Shown piece by piece: positions 59,301 through 64,000 of a stretch of DNA of 64,000 nt. The notes beneath the pieces are model-generated. The model searched no databases, was not told the DNA's origin, and saw nothing but the letters and a program-made list of their open reading frames with translations. Source of the stretch: Fusarium oxysporum f. sp. lycopersici 4287 (Eukaryota > Ascomycota > Sordariomycetes > Hypocreales > Nectriaceae); NCBI RefSeq assembly GCF_000149955.1, contig NC_030986.1:1010787-1074786 (forward strand), written 5' to 3'. How positions within the stretch are numbered: position 1 is the stretch's first letter; each line of letters opens with the position of its first letter. The position numbers were made by a program, and so were the translations under genes.

Positions 59301-60192
59301 TTGTTACTGGATCGAGCCTCTCTGGCGATTATGTAAGGCTCTTTGTCCAGTATACCAGTGACGGTGTCCCTGTGCTCTGGCCTAGATGGACAATAGCCTG
59401 CGGTGGCCTTGATATTCCTGTCTGCCGATTGACTCTGGAACAATTCACTTCTATGACTATCAGGAGCAACAGCCGTGCAGAACTTCCCAACTTGAAAACC
59501 AAGTCAGCTGAAAGCATGGCTGAGGTCTATCACATCCTTGCGACGGCCGGCGTGACACTTCAGGAAGCACTTGCTTTACTCAACCCTGGAATGCATGTTA
59601 ACCTCCAAGTATTGTACCCGACTCCCGAGGAAGAAAAGGCCTTTTCGCTTGGACCTGCTTTGGATGTCAACGTGTTTGTTGATTCGATTCTCAACATTGT
59701 GTTCGAGCATGCAAGGACACAACGTGCACAGGCTCCTGATGTGGTACGGTCGATTGTATTCAGCAGCTTCAGCCCTCGACTATGCACAGCCTTGAATTGG
59801 AAGCAGCCCAATTTCCCTGTCTTCTTGTGTAACGACTTAGGACGAGAGGAGACCTCGGGACCCAGCGGAAGGCGCAGTACCTCTATTAAGGAGGTGGTGA
59901 GAATTGCCCAAAGCAATAACTTCATGGGATTAATATGCTATTCTCGACTACTGGTATGTTGGAATTACTCCTCTCTGCTATTGATAAACCGTTTGCTGAC
60001 TGCCGATAGGATATGGTACCCGCACTGGTGGATGCTATCAAGTCTCATGGGCTGGCTTTGGTGACAGACAAGTCATCGGACTCACCGGATGCGAGCCCTA
60101 TGACTGATCCTTTCCCTCGACCACCCAAGGGTGTCGATGGAGTTCTGAAAAGTCATGGTATTTTGCGTTTCAATGATTCGATAGACATGTAG
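56314..60192 (+). CDS. PHO81: Phosphate-system CDK inhibitor PHO81 / NUC-2
   Basis: Seven exons: 56314-56315, 56493-56577, 57042-57164, 57231-57281, 57335-58127, 58182-59953 and 60010-60192, 1002 residues. The start codon is split: AT in exon 1, G in exon 2, followed by KFGKQIQKRQLEVPEYAASFVNYKALKK, the SPX start. SPX runs to about residue 190 with LKKLIKKL and NKLQQFVEINGTAFSKILKKWDK, where inositol pyrophosphates bind in the family. Ankyrin repeats follow (NERNCLHQAAIYG, YGRVPLHYASLHG, NFTPLIHSIIHGHLDCIELLL, YGWTPLVHSASEG). The C-terminal region is a degenerate glycerophosphodiesterase-like domain lacking the HRG catalytic start. In Neurospora and yeast the protein inhibits the Pho85/PGOV kinase with its cyclin under phosphate starvation, freeing NUC-1/Pho4. 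The second coding intron (464 bp) is unusually long for this genome. Confidence 0.93.
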
Positions 60193-60346
60193 ATGGCTGT
60201 AATGAGAAATGCCCAAATAACGACTGAAATGGCTGGGACGGATAGAAAAAGGGAGATTTGAAGACATGCGTTGATCGGATAGAACTATTTATCACTGTGT
60301 ACTTGCACTTGTTATACCTACTTAACTAAATGCTTAATTATTATGA

Positions 60347-61132
60347 TTAGGCACCTTTGTAGTCATACTTGAGCGACGACAACTCCTTCTCGGGGTCAAC
60401 ACTGCCCATGACCATCTTTGACACCAGAATAATACCATAGACCACCAAGGGCAAGTATCCCATTCCGGGCCACACGGCTTCACTTTTTGTTCTGCCTATT
60501 GCCCAGGCCATCAAAATCAAAACTAGGCCGAGACCCAAATTTAGATAGGGCAGATAAGTTTCGAGAGGCGACCTTCTTTCGACATAACTGAACGAACTCC
60601 TGCGTTGTCGTGGCCTCCCACGAGGTACATACGGCACATCGTCTACCTCGTCATCATCATCATCATCATCGTCAAACACGCCTGAAGACTCTCTTGTTGA
60701 TAATGATGGTGGGCGAGTGGGTCGTGGAGTTTTGGGCTTTGCCCAGCTATCAAGGAATGGGATTCCTGATGATGCTGGTGGTTGGTGATGAAGAAGATAT
60801 GCCGTAGAGAAGAGAGAGGTTAGGCTTAGAAGAGCGAGAAGTGCTGTAGGGGGGTTTATGAGGGCGGGAAGATAGGGGATGGTTGCCAGGAGGGGTATGG
60901 CGAGGAGGAAGCGGCGAAACTGAACATCTCGAGCAGCATTTTCCGCTGCAAGCTGATTGATGTAGTCTTGTTGTTCTAAGATTAGTGTTAGATGTGTATT
61001 TTAGGTATTTTGCCAAGACTGCTATGGTATACCTTGTTCATCCAAAGCTTCAGGCTGTGAGTCTGTAGAGTCTTCCTCTGGATAGTGAAATGTGCGCCTC
61101 AAACGGGCTGTCGTTCCCTGATAAGCAGGCAT
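60347..61132 (-). CDS. Unnamed four-helix membrane protein with an Asp8 run
   Basis: Two exons, 61033-61132 and 60347-60975, 242 residues; intron GTATAC to TAG. After a charged N-terminus (FHYPEEDSTDSQPEALDEQ) come two hydrophobic helices (RFLLAIPLLATIPYLPALI and TALLALLSLTSLFSTAYLL), a Pro-rich loop with eight Asp and then Arg-rich RGRPRQRRSS, and two more helices (YLNLGLGLVLILMAWAI and MGYLPLVVYGIILVSKMVM). The end KELSSLKYDYKGA is cytosol-like. It is probably an ER or mitochondrial membrane protein conserved in filamentous ascomycetes. I know no function. It is head to head with COA1, which is compatible with, but does not prove, a mitochondrial role. Confidence 0.75.
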
Positions 61133-61440
61133 GACAAAGTCGCTAAGATCCGACGAAAGACTTAATCCGAAGAGAAAATGTAGAGTATTAAGAATAAGAA
61201 ACAGTTGAGGCCAGGTTGTGATGTAGGAGCCTGTCTTTCGTCAGTCACATGGTAAAACTGTCCACGAGGTTGAAGTGAGGCTCAGCCTTATGACGCCACA
61301 CCGGCCCTTGCCCCACCTTGAGTGAGCAACATCGGGTCGGCGTCCGGCAGCAAAATTTCGCCGATGTCAAGCAATTGAATTGAGCCTCAGCTGATCAACC
61401 ACGATACGGTTGATCACCAGAAATTAAGCGCAAAATCACC
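61133..61440. promoter_or_regulatory. Shared promoter region of the four-helix protein and COA1
   Basis: 308 bp between divergent starts. TGATCAACC at 61392-61400 and GGTTGATCA at 61408-61416 form a perfect 9 bp inverted repeat with a 7 nt loop, ending 24 bases before the COA1 ATG. In RNA it would be a hairpin in the COA1 leader; in DNA it would be a dyad site. Confidence 0.5.
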
Positions 61441-62147
61441 ATGTCGCAACAACTAGCGCTACCTCGGATCGTCCGACGACGCTTGGCGGCTGTTCTCAAG
61501 TCAAGAACTGTCACATTGAGACCTGCGCAGAGAAGATGGATGACTCCCGCGCCGAAGCCTGGAGATGGGCCCATGATGTCGAGGAGGGCGGACCGAGAGC
61601 TTCCAGGTACGGACAATTGAGACTTAATAAGCATTTGGATTAGACTGACATTGATGATTGTGTAGATGTAGCTGATGTGACATTCCGCTGGCGCCGTACT
61701 TTCCCCATCTTCCTCCTCATCGTGGCCGCTTCATCAGTCGCTATCTTCAACTACCAAAAGATGTCCTCACCCGTCGTCTCCTCGACACTCTACGCTCTAC
61801 GAACCAACCAAGATGCTCGCAATCTCCTCGGTGATGAGATCTACTTCAAGCACCAAATCCCCTGGATTCACGGCGAGATGAACCAGCTTCACGGCCGTAT
61901 CGATATTTGGTTCTCAGTACGAGGCACAAAGGGCGAGGGTGTTATGCGCTTCGCCAGTAATAGACCTACCAGCAAGGGTTTTTTCTCAACTACAGAGTGG
62001 AGTCTTACCATGAGCGATGGTACGAGGTTGGACCTTTTGGATAATGGTGATCCTTTCAAGGCGCTCATTGGAGGTGGTGAGGATCTTCCTGCTGTGGAGG
62101 AAGATGCTCCTACAAGAGGATTCCGAAAGCAGGTCGAATACAAGTGA
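61441..62147 (+). CDS. COA1: Cytochrome c oxidase assembly factor COA1
   Basis: Two exons, 61441-61606 and 61666-62147, 215 residues. The N-terminus is Arg/Ala/Leu-rich with no acidic residue until about 42 (LPRIVRRRLAAVLKSRTVTLRPAQRRWM), a mitochondrial presequence. One membrane helix (FPIFLLIVAASSVAIFNYQK) is followed by the family domain: SSTLYALRTNQDARNLLGDEI, then IPWIHGEMNQLHGRIDIWFSVRG and GVMRFASNR. Coa1 sits in the inner membrane and helps mature Cox1 together with Shy1 and Mss51 in yeast. The short Asp/Glu-rich C-terminus is not conserved. The intron splits a codon and restores DVADVTFRWRR. Its neighbours uL3m and the divergent four-helix protein are not an operon, but uL3m is also mitochondrial. 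Confidence 0.85.
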
Positions 62148-62251
62148 GGCATGATGGGCCACTCAAAGGGAACATGGGAGGCGAGCATTGTTGTTAAAAT
62201 GAATTTGATAACCCTGGGTACTCCGGTTATAGTCGAATCTGTACAGTAGAT

Positions 62252-62252
<1 letters not shown>

Positions 62253-62302
<50 letters not shown>
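62253..62302. repeat. (GT)25 microsatellite
   Basis: An uninterrupted run of 25 GT units in the short gap between the convergent COA1 and uL3m genes, about 100 bp from each stop codon. It may fall within the 3' UTR of either gene. Confidence 0.95.
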
Positions 62303-62305
<3 letters not shown>

Positions 62306-62385
62306 ATACAAAAAGCCCGCTTATGATCTCTCCCATTTTATCATACGTAGTACAAAGTCCCTCTTACAATCCATGGTAAAAGTCA

Positions 62386-63384
62386 TTAGTCTTGAAGCTG
62401 CGCCGTTTCTCTCTCATTCTTCAGCTGAAGATGCCTCTCCCGGGCTTCCTGGAGCTTAACCTCATGATCGGGGTTGCGCTCCAATAGAGTAGCCAAAGCA
62501 GCCTCACGATGAGGTTGAGGAGGAGCCTTTCGCTTCTTGGCGTCTTGAAGACGAACAACACGACCCTTGGGACCGGCAATAGGTCCACCGACTAGCACAA
62601 TACCCAAGTCGTTATCCACCATCATGACCTTGAGGTTCTGCACTGTGACGAATTCGTTGCCCATACGACCAGGCATCTTCTTGCCGGGCATGACACGACT
62701 ACCACTGCCTTGCGAGGGACCTGTTGTACCGATTGTTCGATGGTTCTTGGAGTTACCATGCGAAGCTTCCTGACCGGAGAAGCCGTGGCGCTTCATACCA
62801 CCAGCGAAACCCATACCCCGCGATCGGCCCTTGACATCGACGTACTGGCCCTTCTTGAACCAGTCGGGAAGAATCTGAACACCAACGGGCAGAAGACCAG
62901 ACTCGTTTCGGACCTTGAACTCGGCGAGCTCAGCCTTGGGTGCAATGCCCTTGGCCTCGTAGTAACCCAGCAATGGGCTTGTGACGTTTCGACCATCACG
63001 CGAGCCCGCACCAATCTGCACAGCCCAGTAACCGTTCTTCTGTCGGGTCTTGTTGGCGACAACCTGAACCTGATCGAGTTGCAGCACGGTGCAAGGCACA
63101 CGGGTCTTTCCAACAAACACACTAGTCATGCCCTTCTTGGTAGCAAGGACACCCGAGCGCAGAGGCGTAGTATTCTCCCGACGCTTCAGCGCAGCAGCAG
63201 GACCATTCGTAAGAGCAGGAAGACCGGAAGAAGGCTGGTTGAATCGCTTGTGCTTGTTGCGAGGAGGAGCCGTGGTCCATCCATACTTGACACCGCGGGT
63301 AGCTGTGAGTGGGAGGAGGAGAGGCCGGGCGGCGACGGCGCAGGGCCGTGGGAGGGCCAGGCGAATTGGCAGACGAGGAGACAT
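62386..63384 (-). CDS. MRPL3: Mitochondrial large-subunit ribosomal protein uL3m
   Basis: Single exon, 332 residues from MSPRLPIRL. The first 35 residues (LALPRPCAVAARPLLLPLTATRG) form a presequence. The uL3 body starts at LRSGVLATKKGMTSVF and holds the signature near QILPDWFKKGQYVDVKG, GFAGGMKRHGF, ASHGNSKNHRTIGTTG and MPGKKMPGRMGNE; these contact 23S-type rRNA near the peptidyl-transferase centre. The C-terminus adds a charged helix (HEVKLQEARERHLQLKNERE). Yeast calls the orthologue Mrpl9. The frame is open upstream to 63558, but the extra 58 residues lack presequence character, so the inner Met at 63384 is preferred. Confidence 0.92.
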   Translation of the reverse strand: MSPRLPIRLALPRPCAVAARPLLLPLTATRGVKYGWTTAPPRNKHKRFNQPSSGLPALTNGPAAALKRRENTTPLRSGVLATKKGMTSVFVGKTRVPCTVLQLDQVQVVANKTRQKNGYWAVQIGAGSRDGRNVTSPLLGYYEAKGIAPKAELAEFKVRNESGLLPVGVQILPDWFKKGQYVDVKGRSRGMGFAGGMKRHGFSGQEASHGNSKNHRTIGTTGPSQGSGSRVMPGKKMPGRMGNEFVTVQNLKVMMVDNDLGIVLVGGPIAGPKGRVVRLQDAKKRKAPPQPHREAALATLLERNPDHEVKLQEARERHLQLKNERETAQLQD

Positions 63385-63726
63385 TTTTGAAGGCGGCGTG
63401 TCGACAGCGGCGGTGACGCTGTCGAGGAGAGCAATTGGGCCGCCGTGGGTGGGATATTGAGGGCGATGGGTCGGATCGGTTGATAGTGGTGAAAGATTTT
63501 GGGTGAGGCTGAGATACTGGAGAGCTTTTGCAGCACCCGGAGAATTCCCGGCTAGCATTGGCTGTAGTGAAATGGCACAACAGTCTGGGAGTGAAAGATG
63601 CTATGAAATCATTTAACGAAGCGATTTGAATTGATTTCGTATTTGATAGTTTATGAGACTTTATCATTTAGTCTCTCTATTTATTCTTCTTTTGTTGCTG
63701 ATGAATCGTGTTGACCTTTATCCTCT
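63385..63726. other. Intergenic: uL3m promoter
   Basis: 342 bp between the uL3m start and the stop of the next minus-strand gene. The part to 63558 is open in frame with uL3m. The 63590-63710 part is AT-rich. No repeat or RNA seen. Confidence 0.55.
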
Positions 63727-64000
63727 CTAAACTCCAGGACCCCTCCCTCCAATACCGCTCCCCATCTGATTCACACTCGTACCCTTGAGTTTATGATCTC
63801 CCGGGTTAGCAGCAGCCTCGTAGATGATATTCGCAGGCGCTCGTCCAAGTTGAGTCCATTCACCCTTGAAGCCCAGGTACGAGATTCGGGTAACATCCTC
63901 ATCACCGTCGCCAAAGTTGTCCACAAAGAAGAGCACCAGCCGCTGCACCTTTCCAAACAGGGCTCTCTTCACGGGAATCTCTTGCAGATCGCTTGTCTGA
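63727..64000 (-). CDS. PITH-domain protein, C-terminal end only
   Basis: The last about 90 residues of a protein that enters from the right edge. DLQEIPVKRALFGKVQRLVLFF, then DVTRISYLGFKGEWTQL and IIYEAAANPGDHK match the end of the PITH (DUF1000) domain, a proteasome-interacting module. It occurs alone or behind a thioredoxin domain (TXNL1/Txl1). Which of the two applies here cannot be seen. The tail TSVNQMGSGIGGRGPGV is Gly-rich. Confidence 0.87.
   Translation of the reverse strand, partial: QTSDLQEIPVKRALFGKVQRLVLFFVDNFGDGDEDVTRISYLGFKGEWTQLGRAPANIIYEAAANPGDHKLKGTSVNQMGSGIGGRGPGV

Noticed and set aside
60640..60680. Trinucleotide repeat TCATCATCATC as a microsatellite
   Set aside because: It is the reverse strand of the Asp codon run in the four-helix protein, so it is coding rather than a free repeat.
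63385..63558. 58-codon N-terminal extension of uL3m
   Set aside because: Open frame, but the segment lacks Arg-rich presequence character, whereas the part after the inner Met has it.

Overview
The window is nuclear DNA of a filamentous ascomycete. It most likely comes from a Sordariomycete of the Fusarium type. The basis is 18 protein-coding genes on both strands, many with short introns (about 45-80 bp) that have GTRNGY-type donors and YAG acceptors. Gene families point the same way: HET-domain protein, DUF2293 protein, Pho81/NUC-2, Dad2, a DHX35-type helicase that budding yeast lacks, and Skg6-type membrane proteins. The genus is an inference from protein likeness, not a search result. No rRNA, tRNA, CRISPR array or intact transposon was seen.

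Layout. 1-5 kb: 5' part of a kynurenine aminotransferase gene (BNA3 type) and a divergent small protein kinase. 5-10 kb: a large KDM4-type histone demethylase. 13-20 kb: a membrane-anchored histidine-phosphatase-like protein, a HET-domain protein and a bZIP transcription factor with an ATG-free leader. 23-34 kb: DUF2293 protein, RRP12, VPS29, shugoshin (SGO1) and DAD2. 36-47 kb: a Ser/Arg-rich protein with a duplicated motif, then two single-pass membrane proteins (a mucin-like Mid2-type protein and a Skg6-type protein). 49-54 kb: DHX35-type helicase and a CUE5-like ubiquitin receptor. 56-64 kb: PHO81/nuc-2, a four-helix membrane protein, COA1, mitochondrial ribosomal protein uL3m and the C-terminal end of a PITH-domain protein.

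Four gene pairs are head to head with 305-428 bp between start codons: RRP12/VPS29, SGO1/DAD2, DHX35/CUE5 and the four-helix protein/COA1. The SGO1/DAD2 pair joins two chromosome-segregation genes. The rest is mostly housekeeping (ribosome biogenesis, endosomal sorting, mitochondria, phosphate sensing). Lineage-variable genes (HET, HAP-like, kinase) sit beside the large gene-poor stretches in the first 24 kb.

I see no multi-gene system that is clearly new. The most notable points are: a PHO81 start codon split by an intron; a HAP-fold protein with an altered catalytic motif, one membrane helix and a cytosolic tail; an AT-hook-rich insertion between JmjN and JmjC; a kinase with altered HRD and DFG motifs; a three-E-box cluster; and a 46-residue internal repeat in an unnamed protein. 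Exon borders were read by eye from splice signals and reading frame. They close in frame for every multi-exon gene except the truncated BNA3, which I could not test.
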